Positions 27,478-39,636 of a stretch of DNA of 64,000 bases are shown here, one piece after another. Every line of letters begins with the position of its first letter. Position 1 is the stretch's first letter. This DNA comes from Apostichopus japonicus (taxonomy: Eukaryota; Echinodermata; Holothuroidea; Aspidochirotida; Stichopodidae): assembly GCF_037975245.1 (NCBI RefSeq), contig NC_092579.1:27825666-27889665 (forward strand), given 5' to 3'. The translations under genes were made by a program, and so were the position numbers. The notes beneath the pieces are model-generated. The model did not search any database, was not told the origin of the DNA, and saw only the letters and a list, made by a program, of their open reading frames with translations.

Positions 27478-30400
27478 TCAGGTAACTTTACTGCTGGAAG
27501 CCTTGTCTGTTTCTTTGGATGGCTTTCCTTGAGTTTCCTGCATACTCTTTGCCACTCTTTTATCCTCCATTTCTGTGAGAAAAATTAAAAGATATGCAAC
27601 AGATGAAGGCGGAAATGTATTTGAACAATTTAGCACATTAAATTTATATTTTATAGTTTATTTATCACATTTACGCGATATTGTCAAGTAAACTGGAATA
27701 TTTACATATTGGCATATTCTGGCAACTGGCATATTCACACTTTCATAGCAAATTATTAACCTAGCATACTTTACAGATACATATCAGGGCACAAGTTGTT
27801 CTTGTTAATTTTTCTTAACAGGCTAATTACCAGCTGCCCAAAACTGCAACTCTTTGGTCAAAGAGAGACAGACACAAATCAAAGTTCAACAAACTTTCAC
27901 TGAGGAAAGTGCACTTAAAAACTTTCATAGAAAATATGGGCGAGAAGTAGTGGAAAGATGTTATGAACAGTTGAAAATCACTTTAAGAAAAAAAACCTAA
28001 AATTGTCTCCAATTTACTGTACCTTGTGGATGATACACGGCCTCTGGTTTGTCCACCCAAAGGATATGGTTGGGATTGTAAACAAACCTCTTCACTTTAC
28101 CACATTCCACACATTGCACAACTTTGTGTTTCTGTCGATGAGCTGCACAATAGAACAGAGGAGACCTCTTATCGAGTTTCCAAGGTAACACCACAGAGCT
28201 ATTAACAAAATATTTCGTTGATAGCTCCCATGGTAACACTTATCTTATGTAATCTTATGCACCTATAACTGCATGCACATAAACATAAACCTTAAAGGGA
28301 CTGTCTGGTGGTGTTACTGTTATTGTCTTTGTTGCAAATTGTTCACATCACCATGTCTGCTTTCAATATGGAAACAAATTTAAAGCATTTCAAAGGAAAA
28401 TGTTCATTTTAATGAATTTTGATATTTGAACATGAATTTTAAGGATATACTGTACCAATAACACAGTGAGGGTTGTTATCACAATTCATTACCAACAAAG
28501 GCCTCATTTTCTTCAAAGATAATTTATGAATTAACCAAGTAAGGTCAATTTCTTTCCCATAAAATGTTTGTCTTCATGAAGCCTGGATGCTGCAGAATGA
28601 TGTGAACATTCCACTCATTATTCTTATATCATGGTCAAACAGAGACTTGTATGGAAACATCAAGGTTTCAACACAATGTTGACATGTTGCTGAATGTCTA
28701 GTATGCTACAGTATTAATTTCTACAAAACAAATGAATATTAAGAAAAATAATTCTCAAGTAACATAAATGTTCGTCAAATTATGAAAAGGTGTTAAAAGT
28801 TTTTGTCCTTTTGTAGCAAAATAACAATCTGAACTTGTAAACGTTTTTGACATTTTTCAGCAAACCAAAGAACTTTTAAGTCAAGATGGAGTTAGCAATT
28901 GAGTACTAAAAGAGAGAAAGGGGGGGGGGGAATAAATAAATAAAAAATAAATAAGAAGAAAACATTGAAACTATCAAATATTGTACATGGATACAGTACT
29001 ATCATTTCAGCAATTAATGAAAAATAGTAAAAAAATTATATTCTTGTAGGAAGGATCAATTTGGCACAGTTTCTGCAAAATGCTAAATTGCTTACATCTG
29101 AATAGGGGGGCAAATGGATATTTGCTTCAAACTCTTGAATTGCAAAGTATTTTTGTGAAAAGCATTTAGTCTTAATTCAACTGCAAAATTTGAACTGTCT
29201 AATTAATCAACTGTACAAAACTTTGTGACATTTATGGAGATATTTTATGTAAATCTGGCAGTAAATTACTTTTGCTGGTATAAGGCAGACATATTGGGGC
29301 ATCTTTAATGTGTCAAGACATTTGGAAGCTTGAATTGTATTACAGCACTGGGGCTTATGCAAGTGGTCAATGGCAAACAAGCCATTATGCTTGCTCCCAC
29401 ACAAGCCAAAAATTAGTCTAAGATATTACAGATTCAAATGCTGAATCAGATTAATTGCTGATTCTGATCAAAATGCAAAGAGCAAATGAGAAAAAAAGTA
29501 GAGGGGAAACATAAGAAATATTACTCCAGAATAGAAATCAGTTTTGGAAAACATTGTCAGTTTGTCACAAATAAAAAAGAGCTTACCTTTAATCCTGACC
29601 GTAGCAGTAATTCCAGGGATTAACAGCATATCACATTTCTTACAGATGGCTCTTTTGATACTTGGATGCCTTGCGAACCAAAACACATTAAATATTGAAA
29701 TAGGATAAGCTGGTGACTTCTTAAAAAAACTTTGGAAAAATTTCTGCATCTGGTCAAAACTACATCGGCTTAGCATTTTTTATTGTGAAGATATGAATTT
29801 TTTATATTATTCAGTATCTGACTCTGCCAACAGTAGCGTGTGATTATGTCATCAGGGCAATTCAGCTAAAATATTCTGCTTGTCTTAATAATATTCCTTC
29901 AAAAGCATAGCATTTTGATAAAATTCGAAATATATAACGTGAAGATATGAATTTTTTATATTATTCAGTATCTGACTCTGCCAACAGTAGCGTGTGTTTA
30001 TGTCATCAGGGCAATTCAGCTTAAAATGTCTCTGCTATTTTTTTTGCTAAAATATTGAAATATACTTAATAAATACAGTTACAATTGACAACATTAAAAA
30101 TGTATCAAATTTAAAGGATACATCAGCCAGAAGAATAAAAGAGCTGAAGTCAAGCTTTTGAAGAACATGTCCCCCAAGTTTCTTAACCTCAAGTGCAATG
30201 TAGGAGATGCAAAGCTATAGGCATCATCAATAAACTTATGTGCAAAGCATGCATCCACAGCTGGTAAAAGGAGTGCAATTTATAGTTCTTCAATTATCAA
30301 GGATTGAGAATACTGGAAAAGTACTGATCTGTACCTTTATAGAAGTTTAAGCAGAAACTGACTTCGGATATGAAGTTCAGTACCTTGAAATGATTAACAC

Positions 30401-33400
30401 ACTGCAACTGATCAAACTACTAAGTATAATTGTGCCTTACAGTACAAAATCTTCAATCATGTGAGATTAAAATGTTGACAAATTTGATTTTGCTTTCTTA
30501 GACTTGTTTTTCAATCTACTTTGATACAGCACTAAATGTGAAAATCTCTGTAGCACCACACTTGTAAAACTGTTAGAAATGGCATTTTGATCCATTATAA
30601 AGGGAGAGTTGTATGTGGAAGTCTACATGAATTATGGCAAGGGGAGGGGTGTATGGGGGGTGTATGGGGGGGAGGAGACACTTGAGGGGATTCCTTTTTT
30701 TGGTCCACTGAATTGCAAGGTTTCTTAAACCATCACAATTACAGTACAAAATTAATTATTCCTTGAAAGCTTAAAATCAGTGTCCTTTGTTTTTACAAGC
30801 TCTGTGTAATACATTTTCTAAATCTCAAACTTTATATACAGTATAGCTTTAAATTCACTGCATGGAGGTTTTCAGTATGGAAAGTTTTACCAATTGATAG
30901 CAAAATAAACTTTTGCTGTATATACAGTTTACTGTAAAGTTAGTAAGAAAAACATGCTACAAACAATGTGTAGAGGTTTTAAAAATTAAAGCTGTATGTC
31001 TAACCCCTGATAAACATGCAGCTGTGAACATGTTAAAGAGCTCTACAAGACCAAGGGCTGGGTCGACAACGTCCAAGGGGGTGGGGCGACATAACTATAA
31101 TCAAGAATGCAAAATTTGTGAAGGTGGCATACTCCAATTAGTGTCTATATCAATCCGCCCCAAGTGTTCTCCTTCAGAAAAAGTGCCAAAAAGCAGCAGG
31201 AGAACATCTTTTTTGACCTGTTATCAATCATGAATCATGATCTAGTTTTTTGTGGCTTGCATGTTGAAGAGCATGAATGGAAGTACTGTACATATAGTGA
31301 GAAAATTGGGTCAATTGAGGCAATTTTAGACCGCTTTAAGGCCTCCCAGGAGCAGCGTAGGAGAATTGTTTACCACTGAGTGAAGAGGTTTGTTTACAAG
31401 TGACGAAAACTTCCGGCTCGGATAGCAAAAAATCTACATGGTCATGATACGGAAAATTGATGGTGCTATGAAACGCCAACTTGTCAGCTATCCGGTGATG
31501 GGTAGCGTTTAGCTAGTGAAAACTTCTATCTAGACTTAGAGACCACATTACTTTTGTGATTTAGTGTGTAAGTCAATGGGGCTTTTAATGGGCGTATGCT
31601 ACCTTAAGACAATATCTGCAAGCTGTATTGGTAATGATACTCCAAATGTACTTACAACTTCATAACAAGACGAGTTGCGATTCTCTTCATCATAGAAATG
31701 TAGAACCTCGCCAGATTTTTATTTTCTGGCTTGGACAGAAGGACCTGGTGAGCCATCTGTGGAAAAGTTCAAAAAAGGAACATGATGTTATTCAGAATGG
31801 AGAACTTACAAGTAGAATGCACAACATAGAAGAGAATATGGTTTCAAGATATTCCTTGTTTTAGTGACAGCCATGTACTATCTGAACCTTTTATGAAGAA
31901 AAAACTCAAACAGAGAGACTTCGCCGGTGCTATACATGATGCGATGCAGCTCATAATTCATCATTATTAAACTTCATTTTCACCTCTGTAGTCTGTTAGA
32001 TGTATCATCGTTTGTTATTGTGAACCAATATGGATGTAAACATGTATGCTGCTGGATTACAAGTTTTCCGAGCGGTCCAACTCACCAGTGCGCTATGTTC
32101 CTGTTACACTATGCAGCCTAGGCCAGACCAACTCACGCACAGTATGTCATATTCAGCCTTACCGAAAGAAATGAGGAAAATATTGAAATTTTGACTGTTG
32201 GTCTGAGATCCTATCACCTCCCACAGGATTTTTTTAATGCCATCCATCTTAGTTTATGTTCCTAATCTTACTGTCTCAAAAAATGTGGCTAATATAGAGT
32301 ATGACTACACCCTTTTGCTTTCATAGTCATCGATTGTGATTTTAAGTACATTAAAGAAGAGCTGTGTCTGTTAATCATTAACTCGTAGACTGTCCCACAT
32401 GTGGAAACGCGACCATTGGTCTATGCTAGTCTAATGTTTAAGAAGCCTACAATGCATCAGCTATTATACTCTGTTTCGGAAATCTGATCATGATCTGGTA
32501 ATCCTTTATCCCAGGTATCGGTCTATTGTCCTAAGACAGGAACTTCGCACTAGTTATCGTAGTTCAACAATTGCACGCACTTGACCATCTTCAATCAACA
32601 CTGGAAATGACGGATTGTGATATGTTCATTCGATCAATTAACTGTAAGGGTCAGCAGTTAGGGGAGCGTTTGTGGGGACTGTTCTGTAACCTTAAAAGCA
32701 GATCAGGATTATTCCAAACAATAAGCCGTGGATTAGAAGTGGTGTGAAAGCAGTAAATAATAAGAAGAAATGTATCTTCGGTCGGGGAGATAAGAATGAA
32801 ATTAAAATTAGTTCAAAAAGAACTGAAAGATTGTATAAGGAGGGAAGAGATCATATGCAAACTGTGTAAGATTGAGAACCACTTTATTTATAAAAAATAT
32901 GCTGAATCAATTCTAGAACCAATTTGGCTGCCATGATTTGTTGACAGTTTTTGGACAATTTGTACTTGCAATTAATTTTTAGCAGCTCCATATATCTAAA
33001 TGCTTACTTAATGTGTTTATACATTTCTTCACTGACACTCTCTCTGCTTGAGAGATAACTCTGATAAAAATCAGGGAGAATTGGACTTTTTTGTTGTTGT
33101 CCTATATGGGGTGTCATATATACTGATACATGTGTATGTCATTCAGAGAGGTAACCAGAAATGTGAAAGGGGGGGGGGGGAGTAGAATTTTGACAGGGGC
33201 ACTACTGTGGCAGTTGGAAAGAAGAACAACCCAAAAAATTGACCAAACCCCCTAACCTCCCCCTTATAAGTATAACATATAAGGGATACATAGGCCAACT
33301 ATTTGTTGATCAATCTATCAATCAATTTATCTTAAATGTCAGGATGGGGCTACTAACCATGTAGGGAAGCAGGATTTGGGGACTAGATACAGTAGGTGGT

Positions 33401-35022
33401 ATAAAATGTAGAGCTATAGCTTACAGGGACACGTCTATGAAAAGTGAAACAGCTACGTAGCCTCATTCCTAATTTTCATGTTTCTCCAATCTGAGACTGT
33501 TACAATCCATGAACTCAACCCAACTTCTCTTCCTGTTGCAGCTAGTGACCCCTTAGTCTGTTGTACTGGATGATGGGTTCTTATTTCACGGCCCTACTCC
33601 ACAAATTGGATTGTAACTTCACAATTCTTTGACCAAAATGCTTTTGAATGACTTCTTAGACTAACAGAATCAGTCTAACGCTTGTTTTTTAACGTCTGTT
33701 TCCACTGACCCAAGAAAAGCTTAGACTTAGCCTATGTAGGCCGGTCTACTTACTAACAACGGCATAAACGTGAATCCCTTTAGACTGTTTCGTAAAATTT
33801 TTATTCCGGTAGTCATTTTTAGAGGGAAAACTTTGAGTGTCGGTGATTGTATGATACTATGCCTTTCCTGCAAGGCGTATACATGAAAAACTTTACGAAA
33901 AATTAACGTTTCTGAATGAAACAAAATAAAACATACCTGCTCTTTACATTATGTTTAAGTTCGCAAGTACAGTATATGATGAAACTACGGTCAAACCGTG
34001 TCATGGTGGAGATAACACCATGCTTAATATAAACCTGGTCTACTGTTACACTAGCTAACATGCAGTCACATCAAAGAACGAATGTACATCGGTGCATGCA
34101 GATCTATACATCTACGTGGCCAAATGAAGATGCACTCAGTGAGCTAAGTTGAACAGTAATAAACAATATTATTATAGTAGTTAGTACTTGTCTTTAACGT
34201 TTCAACCAGGAGCTACCTCTTGCATATTTGGAGGAACGGTTTTTATTAATCAAGTATTTATCACCATGAACCTTGGTAGGACCTTAGTACTTAATACCAA
34301 GGCTTGAACTTTATAAACGGGCATGTGTTTACTACTCCCGGCTGTGCCCTTACTAAGTATTTAATCATTACGCAAGTGCCTCAAGTTAGGTTGTATTGCC
34401 TAACGTTAGTGTATAGCACTTTGCCAGCGGTTAGGTTTATCGTCTCCCCCAGGGCTGGCTGTATTAACACTGCTACCCAAGGTTGCGCCTCATCTGTTTT
34501 CTTTGGGAGGACCTTCAAGCTGGAGGCCCATTGGAGCATGTAAGAAAGACTAGGGTAAATGAACATTATAATATATATTGTATGTTATCCTAAATTAGTG
34601 TCACTGTCATTAGCCTAGGCTAAAGCTGACACTTGGTCAAGGTGGCAATCAAGCCCTTCTTATGTTAGGAGAGTAGGCTTAGCCTTTCTTTGCTCTTGTC
34701 CCATATAATGTGCTCAAAGATAATCTTTTATGTAAAGCGCCTTATAAGTTCATTATACAACTGGCTGATACTATAGACTATACTATAGTACTTAATACTA
34801 ATACATTGACCTAGCTTAGGCCTCTGTTTTTGTTAGCCTAGACAAGAGATAGTATTACTACTACTACTAGTTACGGTACTGTGTTACACTAACTAAAAGT
34901 ACACAATGCAACACAACCAATGACAATCATAAAGTAAACTACTGTACCTGGAAAAGGTGGTTCATTCTCAAGTGAATGTCCCGATTTTGATTCAGAAAAG
35001 TCTTCTGAACTTTTTTCTTCAT
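27478..35022 (-). CDS. RPP21: Ribonuclease P/MRP protein subunit p21 (RPP21)
   Basis: Five coding exons on the minus strand: 35022-34948, 31756-31656, 29669-29587, 28142-28023 and 27572-27478 (TGA). All junctions are in phase and give 157 aa, close to the human length. The N-terminal helical part reads NRDIHLRMNHLFQMAHQVLL and ENKNLARFY, as in the family. Two CxxC pairs, CKKC in exon 3 and CVEC in exon 4, form the predicted Rpr2-type zinc ribbon, followed by the conserved NPNHILWVDKPEA. The Lys/Ser-rich C-terminus is not conserved. RPP21 is a protein subunit of RNase P, which removes the 5' leader of pre-tRNAs in the nucleus, and of RNase MRP. Introns hold dispersed repeats. Confidence 0.93.
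29785..30022. repeat. Two direct copies of an 84-bp segment
   Basis: The segment starting GTGAAGATATGAATTTTTTA and containing CTGCCAACAGTAGCGTGTG is present at 29785-29869 and again at 29939-30022, almost identical, about 154 bp apart. It lies in RPP21 intron 2. This is a recent local duplication. Confidence 0.9.
30447..30738 (+). repeat. Dispersed repeat copy B (empty site)
   Basis: Paralogue of the segment at 25884-26525 but uninterrupted: the TTAA at 30725-30728 is single where copy A carries a MITE. It lies in RPP21 intron 2. G-rich tracts (about 30640-30672) differ between the copies. Confidence 0.8.
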
Positions 35023-35789
35023 GTCGATTCAAACACAAGGCCTATAGAATGAGGTGAATCAAAAACAGACGGTAATCTGTCATGGAGTTTGATACCGATA
35101 CGTGGTTGTCTGTAATGCAGTCACAGATAGTAGTAACTATTAATTTTTGAACTTCTGTGGTTGCAGTACATCATTGCGCAATAATACTCTTCAATGGTGT
35201 TTATGAAACGCCGTTATCCTCACATATATATTATTATAATTTTAGGTTTACAGTCTTGTTCAGGGCCAAGGCCCTCTCACACGACTTTACAACTTAACCC
35301 TGGTCATTGGTAACTTGTCTCACCTACACACCAAAGTGTGCACAATTCAATCAATCTCTCCTGGGGCACCACAGTGCACCACAACCAAAACCGGCGCAAA
35401 CAACAATATTTACAAGTTACCTCGCAAGTCACCATTTATACACCTGGGTGAAGAGAGGCAATGCCCAAGGACACAACGTAATGCTCTGGCCAGGGCTCGA
35501 ACCTGTAATCCTTAGATCACTGCCTTAACCACTTGACCACAACGCCCTCTCTGCCTCGGGGTGTCAAGTTACTCCTAATCAAAGTTATTTTACGAAGTTA
35601 GTGTTAACATCCCCACCGTACTGCTGTAAAAAATATAACATATACATCTATTAACGCATGAATTGCCTTTAATCTTCAATTTGAATTTCCCCCCCCCCTT
35701 CCACCTCACCCCCCAAAAAGAGGAAAATTATAAAAATTATAAAATGTAAATATTCGACTGAAAGAGAGAATTTCAGCGAGATATACGGT
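35023..35789. other. RPP21 5' flank with a SINE
   Basis: Upstream of the RPP21 start codon. Apart from the SINE at about 35245-35545 no gene is visible. The flank ends at the target duplication of the 9-kb foldback element, so the RPP21 promoter lies within 0.8 kb of that element. Confidence 0.5.
35245..35545 (-). mobile_element. tRNA-derived SINE
   Basis: On the minus strand a tRNA-like head begins GTGGTCAAGTGGTTAAGGC (A-box-like) and continues to GGTTCGAGCCCTG (B-box-like). It is followed by the body motifs TGTCCTTGGGCA and CACCCAGGTGTATAAATGG, which are widespread in invertebrate SINEs. The tRNA head most resembles tRNA-Leu, but its anticodon arm is degenerate. Ends are approximate and no clear target duplication was found. 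Confidence 0.75.
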
Positions 35790-35800
35790 ACCTAGAGTAG

Positions 35801-36085
35801 TGTATAGACCACAACCGGGGCACAATCGACAAGGGGGACCCCAACCGGGGCATAATCGACAAGGGGGACCCCAACCGGGGCATAATCGGTGACCGGAACT
35901 AGGGCAAAATAGACAGTGGGGACCCAGACCGGGGCAAAATGGACAGTGGGGACCCCAACCGGGGCATAATCGACAAGGGGGACCCGAACTAGGGCAAAAT
36001 GGACATTGGGGACCGGAACTAGGGCAAAATGGACATTGGGGACCCGAACCAGGGCAAAATGGACAGTGGGGACCCAAACTAGGGC
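35801..36085. repeat. 30-bp minisatellite at the left end of the foldback element
   Basis: About nine imperfect units of roughly 30 bp, such as ACTAGGGCAAAATGGACATT with GGGGACC. It is mirrored at 44477-44757 on the right arm. The open frames it produces, rich in Cys-Pro or Val-Pro, are periodicity artefacts. Confidence 0.9.
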
Positions 36086-36943
36086 ATTTCTGGAAAATGA
36101 GAACAAAAGCGATGTGTTGTACATTTTTTTTTTATTCGAGTGCACCACAGCATATCTTCACATCAAACAAGAAAATATATTGAACAAAAGGATAAGTCAA
36201 TAGTGGCTTTAGTGACAATAACAATAGCGACTCGTCCGTTAGGTAGGATATTGATTTCTGTTTGAGGCAAACAATTACTAACCCCTAAGATCATCGTCCG
36301 TTAGCTATTTTCGCGCTCAGTACACAATGAAACTCAATGTTCTCCTTTGGGGTCTTAACCTTTCCTTTAGGATATATTTTGTCCGGTACAGTAATGTAGC
36401 GGGGGACGAATTTTCCAAAAAATGTAGTACACAATTATATACAAACACACTAGCTACATATGAGAAAAACACTGTATTGAATATTGAAAGGTATCCAACA
36501 TCAGCACGACACTTTTCTAAACTCGTTAAAGTCAAAATAGATTTACCTAAAAGTTTCACTTGATCTGATACTAAAAAACGTTTTGCACCGAACAGTTCAT
36601 GAAACGTCACTTTGTAAATAATAAAATTAAAAAAAGATAAAAGATGCATCGCTAAACACATTTCATAAAATGTATGTCAATTTAAGAAAACACTTCATTT
36701 AAAATAAATAAACACATAAAATCATGCATGATTATGTTTAGAACAACAACTTGGTAAGCACATGAAATAGTGAACATTGAAATGATCAATCGTTAAAGAT
36801 ATGGATTGATAAAATAATATACATCTTGGTCATTACGGTGAACGTCATCGGTAAACCTTCCAACGATATCCGCCATACGTTGTCCACGGTTGTTATTTCT
36901 TTCTTCAGATCGATCGTATAGTCACCCACGTCTCTCTGACAAC

Positions 36944-37963
36944 TTACACATCGTTGTCATCGTCCTCCTCCTCATCACTTTCGTATTTGTTCTTCAGTCC
37001 ATGATGTAATATCTCATGCAAGGGCGGCGGATGCACTTTTAATCTGGGGGGGCACCGATATCAAAGGGCACTTTGCAGAAATTCGATTGGACTGATGCGG
37101 CCTTATATTTAGTACCCTTTATAACTCTTATTGTATTATCTTATTTGCGTATACACATCACTCCATCAACGCCCCCCCACCGAAGGAAAATATGCATACT
37201 GCACTGCAATATCCAATGTGCAAATTGGGAAACAAGGAACAAGTTTTCTTTTGAGACAAAATGAGGTGAAATCATGCTAGTTGCTAATGAAGTTGTATGC
37301 ACGACTATCTAAGTGGAGCGCCACCATCGGTTGGCGCGGAGCGTACAAGAAAATTTTTGGTTTTACAAACCCCTCAGATGGCTGGAAACAGCCCTTCCCG
37401 AGTGTTCATTCTGGTTCCCTGGCCTCTTGCTAAGTGAAGACACCTCAATTTTTATGTAGAAAAAGGGCACATTTTTATCCTGAGGAAAAGTGGGGGGGCA
37501 CGTGCCCCCTGTGCCCCCCCCGGTTCCGCCGCCCTTGTAATATCTTAGACATTTGCTTATTGAGTTCGAGCAAGTGCATCCAAGTCTCCACAGCATCATA
37601 CGTGCGTTCACCATCCTCGTCATCGTGATCGGCACCACCATCATCCTCACTGCTACTACTGCCAGTACCGTCTGATGTTTCAATCGGCTCATCCGAACTA
37701 TTTTGTTCATTACTTCCCTCAGTATCCACCAGGTCATCGTCCTCTTCACTGCGGTCATCGGTCGAATCACTTTCACGATGTTTGCATTTCACGCCGACAC
37801 GACGCGTATTCACATAACGATCTCTATTACCATTCACACTGTCATCCTCGCTTTTAGTTACCATCGCCGCCTTTTGATTACTAGGGTGAATGATGGATTC
37901 GTGTCGACGAAGATTGAACTGACGGTTAAATCCTTTATTGCATATTTTACAACGAAATCTCAT
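36944..37963 (-). pseudogene. C2H2 zinc-finger gene, left arm, split by a MITE
   Basis: Same gene as the intact copy at 43132-43620. The start is at 37963 and the original stop at 36946-36944. The coding sequence is interrupted near codon 140 by a 523-bp insertion (37015-37537) with an 8-bp duplication TAATATCT. Translation into the insertion would replace the acidic C-terminus with an unrelated tail. The finger CKICNKGF...RRHESIIH is unchanged, so a truncated protein with its DNA-binding finger could still be made. Confidence 0.85.
37015..37537. mobile_element. hAT-type MITE inserted in the left-arm zinc-finger gene
   Basis: Inverted ends CAAGGGCGGCGGA (from 37019) and TCCGCCGCCCTTG (to 37537), with an 8-bp target duplication TAATATCT at 37007-37014 and 37538-37545; four extra bases, CATG, precede the left end. 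It is absent at the matching site of the right arm (around 43548). It shares an internal stretch (GCGCCACCATCGGTTGG, 37318) with the element at 50119-50787. Confidence 0.9.
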
Positions 37964-38048
37964 CTTGAGGGTGTGTACTCTTTTGTGTCATTCGACGCAA
38001 TGAGAGCTATTAAACAAAAATGTGAATGATATACTTTTTGAATATATC

Positions 38049-38835
38049 AATATGAGCACATGCTCAATTGCTCATCTAAACGACTCTCTTTTGCTCACGA
38101 TGTGCTCTTTTGCTCTTTGAGTCACTCCTTTTATGCTCGCGCGCTCATCACATGAACCACATCATGCGTTTTTGTTTTGTTGCTAATTCTAATATGAGCA
38201 CATGCTCAATTGCTCATCTAAACGACTCTTTTTTGCTCACGGTGTGCTCTTTTGCTCTTTGAGTCACTCCTTTTGTGCTCGCGTGCTCATCACATGAACC
38301 ATATCATGCGTTTTTGTTTTGTTGCTAATTCTAATATGAGCACATGCTCAATTGATCATCTAAACGACTCTTTTTTGCTCACGGTGTGCTCTTTTGCTCT
38401 TTGAGTCACTCCTTTTGTGCTCGCGTGCTCATCACATGAACCACATCATGCGTTTTTGTTTTGTTGCTAATTCTAATATGAGCACATGCTCAATTGATCA
38501 TCTAAACGACTCTTTTTTGCTCACGGTGTGCTCTTTTGCTCTTTGAGTCACTCCTTTTGTGCTCGCGTGCTCATCACATGAACCACATCATGCGTTTTTG
38601 TTTTGTTGCTAATTCTAATATGAGCACATGCTCAATTGCTCATCTAAACGACTCTTTTTTGCTCACGGTGTGCTCTTTTGCTCTTTGAGTCACTCCTTTT
38701 GTGCTCGCGTGCTCATCACATGAACCACATCATGCGTTTTTGTTTTGTTGCTAATTCTAATATGAGCACATGCTCAATTGCTCATCTAAACGACTCTTTT
38801 TTGCTCACGGTGTGCTCTTCGAATCACTCATTTTG
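38049..38835. repeat. 142-bp tandem array, left arm
   Basis: Five full units and a partial sixth, period about 142 bp. Each unit contains GAGCACATGCTCAATTGCTC and many further TGCTC or GAGCA pentamers (TGCTCACGGTGTGCTC, GTGCTCGCGTGCTCATCAC). It lies just upstream of the left-arm zinc-finger gene. The right arm has one unit fewer. Confidence 0.95.
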
Positions 38836-39035
38836 TGCTCATATTTAAAAAATGATATAATCCACGGTAAAGGTTCCAGTGAAAATAATATCGTATGAAT
38901 CCACGGAACTTGCTTCGAAGGTCCGACAAAGGGAAGAGAGAAAGTATCCCGGTAAATGAATCCGATTGGTCTATGTGTATCAAGTTTTATGTCGTGTACG
39001 TGGCACAGGCGAAAGATCCTCAGGTATGGGACCAA

Positions 39036-39437
39036 TCAAGCCTGCTCGTGCAATGTATCAGCCAAAAACGCATCGACTTGGTTACTTTTCAGCCATGACG
39101 CACTTTTCCCGATCAAAAATTTGGCACAAAGTGAGACTGTCCTACCTAACCACTGTTTGTATACCCCAAATACTTTATCAAGTTCTAATGGAGCACCTTC
39201 CTCCCGAAGACTATTTGACCTTCTGCCCCCTTTACCCCTCTTTGAAAACGATCGATCGGGACCATTGTCTGCCAACAGCCTAAGATTCCAACACACACAA
39301 TGAGGCATTATCGATACTTGGGTGAGACTTGGCATGTATAATGTGCACATATACGCAGTGTATATAGTGTATTTGTATAACACTGTGTGAGCTATAGGCA
39401 CAACGTATGAGACCATCGTAACCCATGTTTGGATCAT
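39036..39437 (-). CDS. Hypothetical 133-codon frame, left arm
   Basis: Open frame of 133 codons, not recognised, with the more protein-like part near the C-terminus (VYKQWLGRTVSLCAKFLIGK). The matching frame in the right arm is broken by one extra G in a G run near 42031. The ATG lies only 20 bp from the 5' end of the U2-like segment on the opposite strand, so it may be a promoter-region artefact. No known domain was seen. Confidence 0.2.
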   Translation of the reverse strand: MIQTWVTMVSYVVPIAHTVLYKYTIYTAYMCTLYMPSLTQVSIMPHCVCWNLRLLADNGPDRSFSKRGKGGRRSNSLREEGAPLELDKVFGVYKQWLGRTVSLCAKFLIGKSASWLKSNQVDAFLADTLHEQA

Positions 39438-39456
39438 CCTTATTTTAGATAACTGG

Positions 39457-39636
39457 CTCGCTTCTCGGCCTTTTGGCTAAGATCATGTGTAGTATCTGTT
39501 CTTTTCGGGAATGGTGATGCACACCTGACGATGATCACACAGTCACAGTCCCGATGTAAGGGGACTGGGGTTAGAAGCGGATCAGTCGTTCAGTAGTTTG
39601 GTTTTCGTTCCCAGGTTCTTTCCTGGGCGACTTTTT
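39457..39636 (+). ncRNA. U2-like RNA segment, left arm
   Basis: The first 47 nt (39457-39503) match the 5' end of U2 snRNA as remembered, with two differences (first base, and A to T at position 30). They keep stem I and the branch-site-pairing GTAGTA. The remainder is not canonical U2: stem II and the usual Sm site are absent. Instead there are other potential helices: CAGTCCC/GGGACTG (39546-39552 with 39561-39567), AGTCG/CGACT (39584-39588 with 39628-39632) and CCCAGG/CCTGGG (39610-39615 with 39622-39627), followed by a T run. The length of about 180 nt is close to U2. It could be a divergent transcribed snRNA-like gene or a U2-derived relic; expression is unknown. Confidence 0.6.

Noticed and set aside
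30913-31379. Overlapping open frames suggesting a gene in RPP21 intron 2
   Set aside because: No domain, no splice context; probably part of an unclassified repeat.
37475-37963. 162-codon zinc-finger frame of the left arm as a normal gene
   Set aside because: Its end is read from an inserted MITE; equality in length with the intact right-arm copy is a coincidence.
38049-38835. A CRISPR-like array
   Set aside because: The whole 142-bp unit repeats, with no unique spacers, in a eukaryotic transposon.
39457-39503. A standard U2 snRNA gene
   Set aside because: Only the first 47 nt match; stem II and the usual Sm-site region are missing, so it is reported as U2-like only.
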